Of a stretch of 64,000 nt of DNA, positions 8,678 through 20,374 are shown piece after piece. Position 1 is the stretch's first letter. Every line of letters starts with the position of its first letter. The notes below the pieces were generated by a model. That model was not told where the DNA came from. It made no database searches and was given only the letters and a program-made list of their open reading frames with translations. The position numbers were made by a program, and so were the translations under genes. Source of the DNA: Gammaproteobacteria bacterium (GTDB lineage: Bacteria; Pseudomonadota; Gammaproteobacteria; SZUA-140); assembly GCA_016716465.1 (NCBI GenBank), contig JADJWH010000001.1, forward strand, positions 186,001 through 250,000, written 5' to 3'.

Positions 8678-9187
8678 ATGAAGCGGGAAGACGACGAGAA
8701 CGGTAACGCGGGGCGCCCGAACAAATCGCAATTGAAACGCGAGACCGATTCCCTGCGCGCGCTGGCGCAGCGGCTCATCGCGCTTCCGGCGGCGCGACTG
8801 GGAAAGCTGCCGCTCGATGACGAGCTGCGCACGGAGTTGCTGGCGGCGCAGGGCTTCGAGCGCGGCGCGCTCGCGCGTCAGCTTCGCTACCTGACCGGAC
8901 TGCTGCGCGCGGCGGACGCCGCGCAGATCACGCGCGAGCTGGACCGGGTCGATCAGCCGCGGCGCGACGAGGCGCGCGCGTTCCAGCAGGTGGAGCAGTG
9001 GCGCGATGCGCTGGTCGCGGGGGATGCCGCCGTGCTGGACGAGCTGGGCGCGCGGTTTCCGGAGATCGAACTCGACCCGCTGAGGCGGCTCGCGGCCGCC
9101 GCGCGCGAGGAGCGCGCGCTCGGCAAGCCGTCCCGCTCGGGGCGGCAACTGTTCCGGTATCTGGCCGGACTGCTCGAGGCCTCATGA
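8678..9187 (+). CDS. darP: Ribosome-associated protein DarP (YjgA/DUF615)
   Basis: This 169-residue protein matches DarP, a factor that binds late 50S precursors and helps peptidyl-transferase-centre maturation in E. coli. The conserved start is RPNKSQLKRETDSLRALA, followed by PLDDELRTELLAA and RRQLFRYLAGLL-like helices near the C-terminus (GRQLFRYLAGLLE). The ATG has no strong Shine-Dalgarno sequence. Its stop overlaps the next start (ATGA at 9184-9187), so the SemiSWEET gene is translationally coupled. Confidence 0.93.
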   Translation: MKREDDENGNAGRPNKSQLKRETDSLRALAQRLIALPAARLGKLPLDDELRTELLAAQGFERGALARQLRYLTGLLRAADAAQITRELDRVDQPRRDEARAFQQVEQWRDALVAGDAAVLDELGARFPEIELDPLRRLAAAAREERALGKPSRSGRQLFRYLAGLLEAS

Positions 9188-9483
9188 ATCCGGTCGAGCT
9201 GATCGGCACCCTGGCCGGCGTCCTGACGACGATCGCCTTCGTGCCGCAGGTGCTGAAGATCTGGCGTTCCGGCACGGCGGAGGATATTTCACTGCTGACC
9301 TTCTCGCTCTACAGCGCCGGCCTGCTGCTGTGGACGCTGTACGGCATCGCGCTGGGTTCGTCGCCACTGATGGCGGCGAACGGCATCACCTTTCTGCTGA
9401 CACTCTCGGTGCTGTTGCTGAAGCTGCGCCATATGCGCAGGAAGCGCCGCACGCTGGCGGCGGCGGGGGAACGGGCGTTATGA
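9184..9483 (+). CDS. SemiSWEET family small transporter
   Basis: This 99-residue protein has three membrane segments and the PQ-loop motif (TIAFVPQVLKIWRSG, about 17-31), as in bacterial SemiSWEETs, which dimerise to form sugar uniporters. The NG pair in MAANGITFLL matches the conserved Asn of helix 3. Its start overlaps the darP stop by 4 bp. The physiological substrate is unknown. Confidence 0.88.
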   Translation: MNPVELIGTLAGVLTTIAFVPQVLKIWRSGTAEDISLLTFSLYSAGLLLWTLYGIALGSSPLMAANGITFLLTLSVLLLKLRHMRRKRRTLAAAGERAL

Positions 9484-9514
9484 ATCCGGTGAGGCGTGAG
9501 GCGTGAGGTGTAAG

Positions 9515-9582
9515 GAGTGATGGGTGATGGGTAATGGGTGATTAAACCCGGTCATCACCCATCACCCGTTATCCATTACTAT
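9515..9582. repeat. Low-complexity inverted repeat between convergent genes
   Basis: GTGATGGGTGATGGGTAATGGG and its imperfect inverse (CATCACCCATCACCCGTTATCC) form a long hairpin between the SemiSWEET gene and the convergent OB-fold gene. It is preceded by GTGAGGCGTGAGGCGTGAGG tandem units. It could serve as a two-way transcription barrier. Confidence 0.7.
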
Positions 9583-9944
9583 TCTTTGCTGATCTTCGCC
9601 TCTTCGACGATGACCGGGTAGGTGTAGCCGGCGCCGAAGTCGCGGTCGATGACCAGGGTGCCGGTGACCGTTACCTCGTCGCCGATCTCGGCGGTGTCCT
9701 GGCTGGTGACGGTGAGGTCGTTGCTGCCGTCCGCGCCGGTGCCGTCCTGGATGTGCAGGAAGTTCTTGTTCATGATCCCGTTGTTGACCTTGACGACCTT
9801 GCCGTGCACGGCGACCTGCTGGCCGCTGAGGGCGGTCTTCTGCTGATACACCTGCTCCACCGTCTTGCGGTCGCCGGCCGCCTGCGCCGTGGTCAGGGCG
9901 AACAGGGCGAGGGCGGTGCACAGGGTCGTGATCATTCGTTGCAT
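9579..9944 (-). CDS. Exported OB-fold protein, unknown function
   Basis: This 121-residue protein has a signal peptide (MQRMITTLCTALALFALTTAQA) and a single OB-fold domain of the type called tRNA_anti-like or BOF. Core strands are QQVAVHGKVVKVNNGIMNKN, FLHIQDGTG, DEVTVTGTLVIDRDFG and YPVIVEEAKI. Such periplasmic OB proteins often sit beside cytochromes or metal proteins, but no such neighbour is seen. The start at 9944 was chosen because the signal peptide begins there; upstream in-frame codons add a charged stretch. Confidence 0.8.
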   Translation of the reverse strand: MQRMITTLCTALALFALTTAQAAGDRKTVEQVYQQKTALSGQQVAVHGKVVKVNNGIMNKNFLHIQDGTGADGSNDLTVTSQDTAEIGDEVTVTGTLVIDRDFGAGYTYPVIVEEAKISKE

Positions 9945-10092
9945 GTCGGGCCTCCTGGTTGGGTACATCCTTGTATCACAGTCGGGCGCGGGCGGACAAC
10001 CGCGGGGCGTCGTCCCCGTGCTATGCTGGCGGGCAGGCGCGCCGTGCGCGCCGCGACGCACAGATGAGCCATGAACTGACGGAGAAACGGCG

Positions 10093-10599
10093 ATGACGAT
10101 CTCGATGTACCAGGCCTGCGTTCCCCCGCTGACACGCGTACTGACCAACCTCACCGGTATCCTGGAGAAGGCCGCCGCGCACTGCGAGGCGAAGAAGATC
10201 GACCCCGCCGTGCTGATCGGCAGCCGGCTCTATCCCGACATGTTCCCCTTTGCGCGCCAGGTGCAGATCGCGACCGACAACGCCAAGGGCAGCGCCGCGC
10301 GCCTCGCCGGCATGGACCCGCCGCGCTATGAGGACACCGAGGCCACCTTCCCCGAACTGATCGCGCGCGTGCGCAAGACCGTGGACTTCCTCGCTACCTT
10401 CAGGCCCGAACAGATCGACGGCTCGGAAGAGCGTACCATCACGCTCACCATGCGCCACGGTACGCTGACCTTCCCCGGCCAGACCTATCTGCTCACCTAC
10501 GCGCTGCCAAACGTCTATTTCCACGTCACCACCGCCTACGCGATCCTGCGCCACAACGGCGTCGAGGTCGGGAAGCAGGATTTCCTCGGGAAATTCTGA
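10093..10599 (+). CDS. DUF1993 family protein
   Basis: This 168-residue soluble protein matches DUF1993, a four-helix-bundle family related to DinB-like proteins. Conserved stretches are MYQACVPPLTRVLTNLTGIL, RLYPDMFPFARQVQIATDN, and YFHVTTAYAILRHNGVEVGK with its terminal GKQDFLG. No biochemical function is established. It is transcribed alone, preceded by ACGGAGAAACGGCG as a plausible ribosome site. Confidence 0.88.
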   Translation: MTISMYQACVPPLTRVLTNLTGILEKAAAHCEAKKIDPAVLIGSRLYPDMFPFARQVQIATDNAKGSAARLAGMDPPRYEDTEATFPELIARVRKTVDFLATFRPEQIDGSEERTITLTMRHGTLTFPGQTYLLTYALPNVYFHVTTAYAILRHNGVEVGKQDFLGKF

Positions 10600-10667
10600 G
10601 GCGGCCCGGGCGTGCGCGCGTGAACTCGGGCGGTGTGTCCGTGTCTGTCGGGCGCCAGGAGGGGAAT

Positions 10668-11069
10668 ATGCTGAGAGGCGGTTGTCTGTGCGGGGGAATC
10701 CGCTACGAGATCATCGGCCCGGTGGGAACGGCGCTGTATTGTCATTGCTCGATGTGCCGTAAATTTCACGGCACGGCCTTCCGGGCGAGACTCTCCGTCC
10801 CCAGATCTTCGTTGCGTTTTATACAGGGAGAGGAGTTATTGACCAGCTATCGCTCCTCCGCGGATACGATCAAGAGGTTCTGCCGGGTATGCGGCTCGGC
10901 GATGGTGAATTCCTGGGACCCTGAGCCGGACAACTACGGACTGGCGATGGGGTCGCTGGACGATGATCCCGGAGTGCGTCCGCTGTGCCACATCTTCGTG
11001 GACTCGAAGGCGCCATGGTACGAAATCACGGACAACTTGCCGCAGCATCGGAAGTTTCCGGGGTCCTGA
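10668..11069 (+). CDS. GFA-domain zinc protein (CENP-V/GFA family)
   Basis: This 133-residue protein has the seven-cysteine GFA pattern: GGCLCGG (C-x-C), CHCSMC, and FCRVCG near residue 82, binding structural and catalytic zinc. The family is named for glutathione-dependent formaldehyde-activating enzyme, but most members have unknown substrates. The ATG at 10668 has a strong AGGAGGGG site; the frame extends 48 bases further upstream without similarity. Its 3' end is followed 41 bp later by a family C repeat. Confidence 0.88.
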   Translation: MLRGGCLCGGIRYEIIGPVGTALYCHCSMCRKFHGTAFRARLSVPRSSLRFIQGEELLTSYRSSADTIKRFCRVCGSAMVNSWDPEPDNYGLAMGSLDDDPGVRPLCHIFVDSKAPWYEITDNLPQHRKFPGS

Positions 11070-11109
11070 AACCGCGTATCCAGGGTCCTCTCTCCGGGCG
11101 CTCAGCGGG

Positions 11110-11232
11110 CGTAGCCCGGATGGAATGAAATGGATCCAGGGTATTGTGAGAATGAACAGAGGTATTCTCGTTAAGGTGATGAGTGGAAAAACGCATGATC
11201 CCCGGATTCCGCTGCGCTTCATCCGGGCTACG
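11110..11232. repeat. Family C inverted repeat, long-loop form
   Basis: Terminal arms CGTAGCCCGGATG and CATCCGGGCTACG enclose about 97 bp that is less GC-rich than its surroundings. It occupies the interval between the GFA gene and the DsbA-like gene. The right arm ends 23 bp before the next ATG, so it overlaps the likely 5' leader of that gene. Confidence 0.85.
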
Positions 11233-11255
11233 ATGAAAAGGCTTTCAGACTCACC

Positions 11256-11963
11256 ATGAGCGACTCCAGTTCGATCAAGCTGACCTATTTCTCCGACCTG
11301 CTGTGTATCTGGGCCTATGTGTCGCAGATACGCGTGGATGAGCTGCGGGCCAATTTCGGCGCGCGCATCGGGTTCGAATACCGCTTCATCCCGGTATTCG
11401 GCGCCGTCGCGCACCGGATCGAGACGGGCTGGGCCGCGCGCGGCGGGATGGAGGCGTACGCGGCGCATGTGCACGAGACGGCGAGCCGCTTCCCGCATGT
11501 CGAGGTGCATCCGCGCCTGTGGCTGGACGATGCCCCCGTCTCGTCGGCGAGTCCGCACCTGTTCCTGAAGGCGATTCAGCATCTGATCGGTAACGGTATC
11601 CTCCCGGCGCGCGGCGCGGGCGAGGCGCCGGGCCGGGACGTGTTCGAGGAACTGATGTGGCGCCTGCGCCTGGCCTTTTTCCGCGACGCGCGCAACATCG
11701 CGCGGCAGGACGTCCAGTTCGAACTGGCCGCCGGGCTGGGCCTGCCGCTGGCGCCGATCCGGTCGGTGCTCGAGGACGGCACCGCGATGGCGGAGCTGTG
11801 CCGCGACCTCGAACTGTGCAAGGAGCTGTCTGTCGGCGGCAGCCCGACCTACGTGCTGAACGAGGGGCGGCAGAAGCTGTACGGCAACGTCGGTTACAAG
11901 GTCATCGCGGCCAACGTGCAGGAGATGCTGCAGCGGCCGGAGGACCAGGCGAGCTGGTGTTGA
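11256..11963 (+). CDS. DsbA-like thioredoxin-fold oxidoreductase
   Basis: This 235-residue cytoplasmic protein is of the DsbA/2-hydroxychromene-2-carboxylate isomerase class: an N-terminal strand and active-site region (YFSDLLCIWAYVSQ), a helical insert, and the cis-proline loop GGSPTYVLNEG. The usual CxxC is reduced to one cysteine (CIWA), so it is unlikely to be a dithiol oxidase. It may use glutathione, as kappa-class GST-like isomerases do. It precedes tpm by 13 bp on the same strand and is probably co-transcribed with it. Confidence 0.85.
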   Translation: MSDSSSIKLTYFSDLLCIWAYVSQIRVDELRANFGARIGFEYRFIPVFGAVAHRIETGWAARGGMEAYAAHVHETASRFPHVEVHPRLWLDDAPVSSASPHLFLKAIQHLIGNGILPARGAGEAPGRDVFEELMWRLRLAFFRDARNIARQDVQFELAAGLGLPLAPIRSVLEDGTAMAELCRDLELCKELSVGGSPTYVLNEGRQKLYGNVGYKVIAANVQEMLQRPEDQASWC

Positions 11964-11976
11964 GGAGGATATCAGT

Positions 11977-12624
11977 GTGGACGCAGGTTTCTGGCATCGA
12001 AAATGGGAAACGAATGACATCGGCTTTCACGGCAGCGAGGCCAATCCGCATCTCGTCCGGCATTTCAGTGCACTCGCGCCGGAGCCGGGCGGCCGGATAT
12101 TTCTGCCCCTGTGCGGCAAGACGCTCGACATCGCCTGGCTGCGCGCCGGCGGCTATCGCGTCGCCGGGGCCGAGCTGAGCCGGATCGCCATCGAGCAGTT
12201 GTTCACGGATCTCGGGGTGGAGCCCGAAGTCATGGAGGTTGGCGCCTTGAGCCGTTACCGCGCCGAGGGCATCGACATCTTCGTCGGTGATATCTTCCAG
12301 TTGTCAGGTCAGATGCTCGGTCCGGTTGATGCGGTGTACGACCGGGCGGCGCTGGTGGCACTGCCCGCCGGGATGCGCGGACGCTACGCGGCGCACCTGG
12401 CGCAGATCACGGCCGGGGCTCCGCAGTTGCTGGTCTGTTATGAGTACGATCAGTCCCTCGCGGAGGGGCCGCCGTTTTCGGTCAGCGACGAGGAAGTGGG
12501 CCGGCACTATCGGAACATTTATGATCTGACCCGGCTCGCCAGCGTGGAGGTCGTCGGCGGACTGAAGGGGAAATGCGCGGCGCGGGAGAACGTCTGGTTG
12601 TTGAGAGGCCAGGTCAGCGGCTGA
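11977..12624 (+). CDS. tpm: Thiopurine S-methyltransferase
   Basis: This 215-residue AdoMet-dependent methyltransferase is of the TPMT family, which in bacteria methylates thiopurines and detoxifies selenite or tellurite. It has FWHRKWETNDIGFH at the N-terminus, the AdoMet-binding RIFLPLCGKTLDIAWL, and the acidic GAELS turn. The start is GTG at 11977 after GAGGAGG (11963-11969). The 3' end overlaps the convergent thioredoxin-like gene by 11 bp. Confidence 0.93.
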   Translation: MDAGFWHRKWETNDIGFHGSEANPHLVRHFSALAPEPGGRIFLPLCGKTLDIAWLRAGGYRVAGAELSRIAIEQLFTDLGVEPEVMEVGALSRYRAEGIDIFVGDIFQLSGQMLGPVDAVYDRAALVALPAGMRGRYAAHLAQITAGAPQLLVCYEYDQSLAEGPPFSVSDEEVGRHYRNIYDLTRLASVEVVGGLKGKCAARENVWLLRGQVSG

Positions 12625-13030
12625 TGCCGAAGGCATTGTCCAGCGCCGCGCGCAACGTCTGCTGGTCGCGCACGCTGACCAGCACGCCGCGGCGCGCGCC
12701 GTCGGGGCCGAACAGCAGCAGGGCGCTGCCGCCGATCTGCTCGTGCTCCATGAAGGCCTGGCCCGGCGCGGTGTCGATGTCGACGGCGAGGAACTCGATC
12801 TGGCCGGCGTAGTCGGCGCGGATATCGTTCATCAGGGTCATCAGGTCCAGGCTCTGGACCGCTTCCTTGTTGTGGGTGAGCACGACCACGTTGGTGCCCT
12901 GGCCGATGCGCGAGAGGTCGTCGCTGAAGCCCCTGGGCAGCATCAGGAAGGCGATCACCAGCAGGACGGCGATGATCCCGACGGTGATCAGACGGGAACT
13001 CAGGGCGGATCCGGTTTCATGGCGCTGCAT
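12614..13030 (-). CDS. Membrane-anchored thioredoxin-fold protein lacking CxxC
   Basis: This 138-residue protein has one N-terminal membrane helix (about 14-32) and a thioredoxin-like periplasmic domain. Strand NVVVLTHN leads to EFLAVDIDT, then HEQIGGSALLLFGPDGARRG, resembling the end of a thioredoxin fold. No CxxC or cis-proline motif is visible, so a redox role is doubtful. Its start lies 129 bp from the divergent ppnP gene. Confidence 0.6.
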   Translation of the reverse strand: MQRHETGSALSSRLITVGIIAVLLVIAFLMLPRGFSDDLSRIGQGTNVVVLTHNKEAVQSLDLMTLMNDIRADYAGQIEFLAVDIDTAPGQAFMEHEQIGGSALLLFGPDGARRGVLVSVRDQQTLRAALDNAFGISR

Positions 13031-13159
13031 GGCGCCATCATAGCCCGTCCCGCCGCGAAAAAGAACGGGGCGTGTATGGATCGGGGAGGCGCACAGGCAG
13101 TAAGATACGCCCAGCGGTTTCGACGTGATTCGGATGATCTTGCGACGGGGGAAGGTGTG

Positions 13160-13474
13160 GTGAGCCAGTTCGACGATGTCAGCGTGGTGAAGAAGGCGAA
13201 TGTGTATTTCGACGGCCGGTGCGTCTCGCACACGGTGCTGTTCAAGGACGGCGGCCGCAAGAGCGTCGGCGTGATCCTGCCCGGCGCGCCGCTCACCTTC
13301 AATACCGGCGCGCCCGAGGTAATGGAGCTGACCGACGGCCGCTGCCGCGTGCGCCTGCCGGGCGCGTCCGACTGGCAGACCTTCGGCGCGGGTCAGTCGT
13401 TTAAGGTGGCAGGCAACAGCCGCTTCGACATCGAGGCGCTGGAGACGCTCCACTACGTGTGCCATTTCGGCTGA
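13160..13474 (+). CDS. ppnP: Pyrimidine/purine nucleoside phosphorylase PpnP
   Basis: This 104-residue cupin-like enzyme of the DUF1255/YaiE family phosphorolyses many nucleosides in nucleotide salvage. Hallmarks are VYFDGRCVSHTVLF, KSVGVILPG, the FNTGAPEVMELTDG block, and FKVAGNSRFDIEA at the C-terminus. The start is GTG at 13160. It lies 12 bp upstream of the HerA-like ATPase gene. Confidence 0.93.
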   Translation: MSQFDDVSVVKKANVYFDGRCVSHTVLFKDGGRKSVGVILPGAPLTFNTGAPEVMELTDGRCRVRLPGASDWQTFGAGQSFKVAGNSRFDIEALETLHYVCHFG

Positions 13475-13486
13475 GCGGGTGCACTC

Positions 13487-14950
13487 ATGAGCGGCGGCGT
13501 ACGTATCGGCGGACACGCGGGCGGCGTCATCACCCTGCCGCTGCGCATGGCGAACCGCCACGGCCTGATCAGCGGCGCGACCGGCACCGGCAAGACGGTG
13601 ACGCTGCAGGTCATCGCGGAGGGCTTCGCGCGCGCGGGGGTGCCGGTATTCATGGCCGACGTAAAGGGCGACCTCTCGGGGCTCGCCGCCGCCGGCGTCC
13701 CGCACGACAGGATCTCCCGCCGCGTCGCCGATCTCGGCCTGCAGGATTACACGCAGCGCGCCTACCCGACCCTGTTCTGGGATCTGTTCGGCCAGCGCGG
13801 CCATCCGGTCCGCGCCACCGTGTCCGACATGGGGCCGCTGCTGCTGGCCAGCCTGCTCGAGCTCAACGATACCCAGACCGGCGTGCTGCACGCGGTGTTC
13901 AAGGTCGCCGACGACCAGGGCCTGCTGCTGCTCGACATGAAGGACCTGCGCGCGATGCTGACCTGGGTGGCGGAGCACGCCAAGGATCTGCAGGCGGCGT
14001 ACGGCAATATGAATACGGTCAGCATCGCCGCCATCCAGCGCAGCCTGCTGGTGCTGGAGCAGCAGGGGGCGGAACAGTTCTTCGGCGAGCCGCAGATCGC
14101 CCTGGCCGACCTGATGCAGGCGGATTTCAGCGGCAACGGCGTCATCTCCGTGCTCGACGCCACCGCGCTGATGACGCGCCCGCGCCTGTATGCGATGTTC
14201 CTGCTGTGGCTGCTCGCCGAACTGTTCGAGCAGTTGCCGGAGATCGGCGACCCCGACAGGCCGCGCCTGGTGTTCTTCTTCGACGAGGCGCACCTGCTGT
14301 TCGACGACGCGCCCAAGGCGCTGGTCGACAAGATCGAGCAGGTGGTGCGCCTGATCCGCTCCAAGGGCGTCGGCGTGTATTTCGTCACCCAGAGCCCGCT
14401 CGACATCCCCGAGGACGTGCTGGGTCAACTCGGCAACCGTGTGCAGCACGCGCTGCGCGCCTTCACGCCCAAGGACCAGAAGGCGGTCAAGGCCGCGGCG
14501 CAGACCTTCCGCGCCAACGAGGGGCTCGATACCGCCAGGGTCATCACCGAACTGGGGGTGGGCGAGGCGCTGGTCTCGGTGCTGGACGCCGAGGGCCGGC
14601 CCACTCCGGTGGAGCGCGCGCTGATCTGTCCGCCGGAGTCGCGTATCGGTCCGCTGACCGACGCGGAGCGCGCCGAGCGGCTGGCGCGTTCCCCGCTCAG
14701 GGGGCGTTATGACCAGGTGCTGGACCGGGTTTCCGCCTACGAGGCGCTGAAACAGCGCGCCGACGTCGAGGCGCAGCAGGCGGCGGTCGAGCGCGCGCAG
14801 CGCGAGCAGCCGGTGCTCGCGCGGGTCCCGCGCGGGCGGCAGACGCCGGTCGAGGCCATGGCGCAGAGCGCGGCGCGCGCCATCGGCAGTTCGCTCGGGC
14901 GCCAGATCGTGCGCGGCGTACTGGGTTCGCTGCTGGGCAAGCGGCGCTAG
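13487..14950 (+). CDS. HerA-like ATPase, DUF853 (YjgR family)
   Basis: This 487-residue P-loop ATPase is of the HerA/FtsK superfamily. Walker A is GATGTGKTVTLQ (about 30-41), Walker B is LVFFFDEAHLLFDDAP (about 263-278), and the sensor region is GVYFVTQSPLDIPEDVLGQL. The C-terminal third is rich in Ala, Arg and Glu and probably helical. E. coli YjgR is the closest known relative; its role is unknown, though the fold implies DNA or protein translocation. There is no nuclease partner beside it, so a phage-defence role is not supported. Confidence 0.92.
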   Translation: MSGGVRIGGHAGGVITLPLRMANRHGLISGATGTGKTVTLQVIAEGFARAGVPVFMADVKGDLSGLAAAGVPHDRISRRVADLGLQDYTQRAYPTLFWDLFGQRGHPVRATVSDMGPLLLASLLELNDTQTGVLHAVFKVADDQGLLLLDMKDLRAMLTWVAEHAKDLQAAYGNMNTVSIAAIQRSLLVLEQQGAEQFFGEPQIALADLMQADFSGNGVISVLDATALMTRPRLYAMFLLWLLAELFEQLPEIGDPDRPRLVFFFDEAHLLFDDAPKALVDKIEQVVRLIRSKGVGVYFVTQSPLDIPEDVLGQLGNRVQHALRAFTPKDQKAVKAAAQTFRANEGLDTARVITELGVGEALVSVLDAEGRPTPVERALICPPESRIGPLTDAERAERLARSPLRGRYDQVLDRVSAYEALKQRADVEAQQAAVERAQREQPVLARVPRGRQTPVEAMAQSAARAIGSSLGRQIVRGVLGSLLGKRR

Positions 14951-15000
14951 CCATCGCCGGCGAGGGGACGGACGTGAGTCGGGGGACAGGGGGACAGGTA

Positions 15001-15026
15001 TGGGGACAGACTTAAGTCTGTCCCCA
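15001..15026. repeat. Family A palindrome
   Basis: A perfect palindrome with half TGGGGACAGACTT, 50 bp after the HerA-like gene and 49 bp before the DUF3775 start. The central CTTAAG replaces TTTAAA, a compensated change. Confidence 0.88.
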
Positions 15027-15074
15027 GCCTGTTATAGAATCAGCCCCGACTATCGCAAACTGAGCGAGGCCCTC

Positions 15075-15464
15075 ATGCTCGACCAGATCAATCCGGAAAC
15101 CGTCTGCCGGATCCTGACCGGCATCCGTGAGTTCCAGGCGAAGGAAGAGGTGGTGCTGCCCGAGGTGACCGGCAGCGCCAATGACGACTGGGCGCTGCAG
15201 GTCCTGGCGGACCACGGCGACGACCTCACCTATGACGAGACCCGCTCCGCCATCGATGACCTCGAGCCGGACCAGCAGGTGGCCCTGGTCGCGCTGATGT
15301 GGCTCGGTCGCGGCGACTTCCTCGAGGCGGAATGGGAGGACGCCCTGGCGACGGCGGAGGAGAGCTGGAACCCGCGCACCGCCGAATACCTGCTCGCGAC
15401 CCCGCTCGCCGCCGATTATCTGGAAGAGGGGCTTTCCCTGCTGGGCTATTCCTGCGATGAGTAA
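15075..15464 (+). CDS. DUF3775 family protein
   Basis: This 129-residue acidic protein matches DUF3775, a short uncharacterised family. Recognisable stretches are DLTYDETRSAIDDLEPDQQ, LVALMWLGRGDF and TAEYLLATPLAADYLEEGL. The last segment resembles proteins whose C-terminus predicts a small helical domain. The start at 15075 was chosen by homology; the upstream in-frame extension reads through the repeat at 15001. Function unknown. Confidence 0.82.
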   Translation: MLDQINPETVCRILTGIREFQAKEEVVLPEVTGSANDDWALQVLADHGDDLTYDETRSAIDDLEPDQQVALVALMWLGRGDFLEAEWEDALATAEESWNPRTAEYLLATPLAADYLEEGLSLLGYSCDE

Positions 15465-15473
15465 GTCAGTGGG

Positions 15474-15559
15474 AAAATTTGGGGTCAGAGTAAAAACTCC
15501 AGTATGTATCAGTCTTGTTCAGGGATAGCAGCCGAGTTTTTACTCTGACCCCAAATTTT
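15474..15559. repeat. Family B paired inverted repeat
   Basis: Perfect 25-bp arms (15474-15498 and 15535-15559), containing GGGGTCAGAGTAAAAACT and its inverse, enclose a 36-base loop. The same word flanks the RAYT gene at 44835-45575, about 29 kb away, so this is probably a unit mobilised by that transposase. It follows the DUF3775 stop by 10 bp. Confidence 0.93.
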
Positions 15560-15574
15560 CAGGGTCAAAGGGAA

Positions 15575-15599
15575 GGGGACGGATTTGAAATCCGTCCCC
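15575..15599. repeat. Family A palindrome
   Basis: Perfect arms GGGGACGGATTT around a central G, 16 bp after the family B unit and 24 bp before the efpL start. It therefore falls in or near the efpL leader. Confidence 0.88.
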
Positions 15600-15623
15600 A
15601 TAAATTAAGTTGACGGGAGATCG

Positions 15624-16187
15624 ATGAAGGCAAACGAAGTGAAGCGCGGCATGGTCATCCAGGTGGAGGGCCAGAACATCCTGATCCTGCAGACGACGGT
15701 ACAGACGGCCTCGTCGCGCAGCGGCAATACGCTGTACAAGGTGCGCGGGCGCAACATTGTCACGCGGCAGAAGTTCGAGCGCGGCTTCAAGGGCGACGAG
15801 CCGGTCGAGGAGGTGGAGTTCGCGCGCCGGCCGGTGCAGTTCCTGTACCGCGACGCCGACGGCTGCACCTTCATGGACAGCGAGAGCTACGAGCAGTTCA
15901 CGGTGCCGGAGGAGTCGATCGAGGAAGAGCTCCAGTATATCGGCGAGGGGATCGAAGGCCTGGCCGCGCTGGTGGCGGACGACAAGGTGCTCGGCATCGA
16001 GCTGCCGCCGACCATTACGCTCGCCATCACCGAGTGCGCCCCCGGCATCAAGGGCGCCTCGGCCTCCGCCCGCACCAAGCCGGCGACGTTGAGCACCGGG
16101 CTGATCGTGCAGGTGCCGGAATACCTGGGGCCGGGCGACGTGATCAAGGTCAATACCGAGACCGGCGCCTATATGTCGCGCGCCTGA
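15624..16187 (+). CDS. efpL: Elongation factor P-like protein EfpL (YeiP)
   Basis: This 187-residue three-domain EF-P paralogue helps ribosomes through proline-rich stalls. The N-terminal KOW-like domain begins MKANEVKRGMVIQVEGQN. The tip loop TASSRSGNTLYKV carries an arginine (R32) where true EF-P has a modified lysine, as expected for EfpL. Two OB domains follow, ending GLIVQVPEYLGPGDVIKVNT. A GACGGGAGA ribosome site precedes the ATG. No EF-P modification genes are nearby. Confidence 0.93.
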   Translation: MKANEVKRGMVIQVEGQNILILQTTVQTASSRSGNTLYKVRGRNIVTRQKFERGFKGDEPVEEVEFARRPVQFLYRDADGCTFMDSESYEQFTVPEESIEEELQYIGEGIEGLAALVADDKVLGIELPPTITLAITECAPGIKGASASARTKPATLSTGLIVQVPEYLGPGDVIKVNTETGAYMSRA

Positions 16188-16233
16188 CATCGCCCCGGTC
16201 CCCGCGTGATTCCCGTGACCACCGCCATGCGTG

Positions 16234-18060
<1,827 letters not shown>

Positions 18061-18198
18061 AAAATATCCAGGACAATCATTGGGTAAACAGTGGGTTTCG
18101 CGCCGGGCGGGCGACTGTTGCCACGGCCTGTCCGGGGGCGGGCGGGCCGCCGCGGGCCCGAGGCGGTGTGATGCGCTTGGCGGCCGTAACAATGTGCT

Positions 18199-18227
18199 TT
18201 GCTGTCCGCCGCGGGTTTCTGTATAGT
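18199..18227 (+). promoter_or_regulatory. Sigma70-type promoter for the cold-shock gene
   Basis: A -35 of TTGCTG (18199-18204) and -10 of TATAGT (18222-18227) are separated by 17 bp. Transcription would begin near 18234, leaving a leader of about 120 nt before the GTG. A long structured leader of this kind is how cspA-family mRNAs sense temperature. The predicted leader is AT-rich near the start codon (AAACATTAAAATTTTTTGATT). Confidence 0.6.
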
Positions 18228-18352
18228 AGCCCGGTCGCAGCTTATTTCTTGTGGCAGTTCGGTGTCGCCCTCCTGTAGTACGGAAGACCCTCCGCAGACT
18301 TGCACAACAAGAACTACTGCAAACATTAAAATTTTTTGATTGAGGTATTTCC

Positions 18353-18556
18353 GTGACGACAGGTACTGTGAAGTGGTTCAACGATAGCAAGGGCTTCGGC
18401 TTCATCACCCCCTCCGACGGCGGCAAGGATGTCTTCGTGCATCACTCCGCGATCCAGGGCAGCGGCTTCAAGTCGCTGGCCGAAGGTCAGCAGGTGCAGT
18501 TCGAAATCACCCAGGGCCAGAAGGGCCCGGCCGCGGAGAACGTGCGTCCGCTGTAA
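18353..18556 (+). CDS. Cold-shock protein (CspA family)
   Basis: This 67-residue single-stranded nucleic-acid chaperone has one cold-shock domain. RNP1 is KGFGFITP and RNP2 is VFVHHSAI, with the KWFNDSKG start. The initiation codon is GTG preceded by TGAGG. The long leader and the strong terminator make it a one-gene unit, probably temperature- or growth-regulated. Confidence 0.95.
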   Translation: MTTGTVKWFNDSKGFGFITPSDGGKDVFVHHSAIQGSGFKSLAEGQQVQFEITQGQKGPAAENVRPL

Positions 18557-18589
18557 GCGTCCGACACTGCCCACGCAGAGTTAGACCGG

Positions 18590-18620
18590 AACCCCGCCCT
18601 CGTGGCGGGGTTCTTATTTT
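18590..18620 (+). terminator. Rho-independent terminator of the cold-shock gene
   Basis: AACCCCGCC and GGCGGGGTT form a 9-bp stem with a 5-base loop, followed by CTTATTTT. It lies 33 bp after the stop codon. Confidence 0.9.
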
Positions 18621-18684
18621 GCGGAGGCGCGTCGCGTCTTTGGTTACCTCGTTTACCATTTATCCTGCGGAAATCCGATTAACT

Positions 18685-18761
18685 CGTCATTCCCGCGCAG
18701 GCGGGAATCCAGTCTGATCAGGATCGACAAATCCTGGATCCCCGCCTGCGCGGGGATGACG
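18685..18761. repeat. Family D inverted repeat (GTCATTCCCGC type)
   Basis: CGTCATTCCCGCGCAGGCGG (from 18685) and its near inverse ending GCGGGGATGACG (to 18761) flank a 21-base spacer. Elements with this core are common in many proteobacterial genomes. The right arm ends 17 bp before the ybiT start, so it overlaps the ybiT leader. Confidence 0.85.
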
Positions 18762-18778
18762 TGTATAGGGAGCGTGTC

Positions 18779-20374
<1,596 letters not shown>

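Noticed and set aside
11110..11232. Plus-strand frame across the family C repeat between the GFA and DsbA-like genes
   Set aside because: The frame (10963-11259) runs antisense-like through repeat arms and overlaps the GFA gene; no codon bias or family signal.
13487..14950. HerA-like ATPase as part of a phage-defence module
   Set aside because: No nuclease, Sir2, NurA or other defence gene is adjacent; it is the widespread DUF853/YjgR type.
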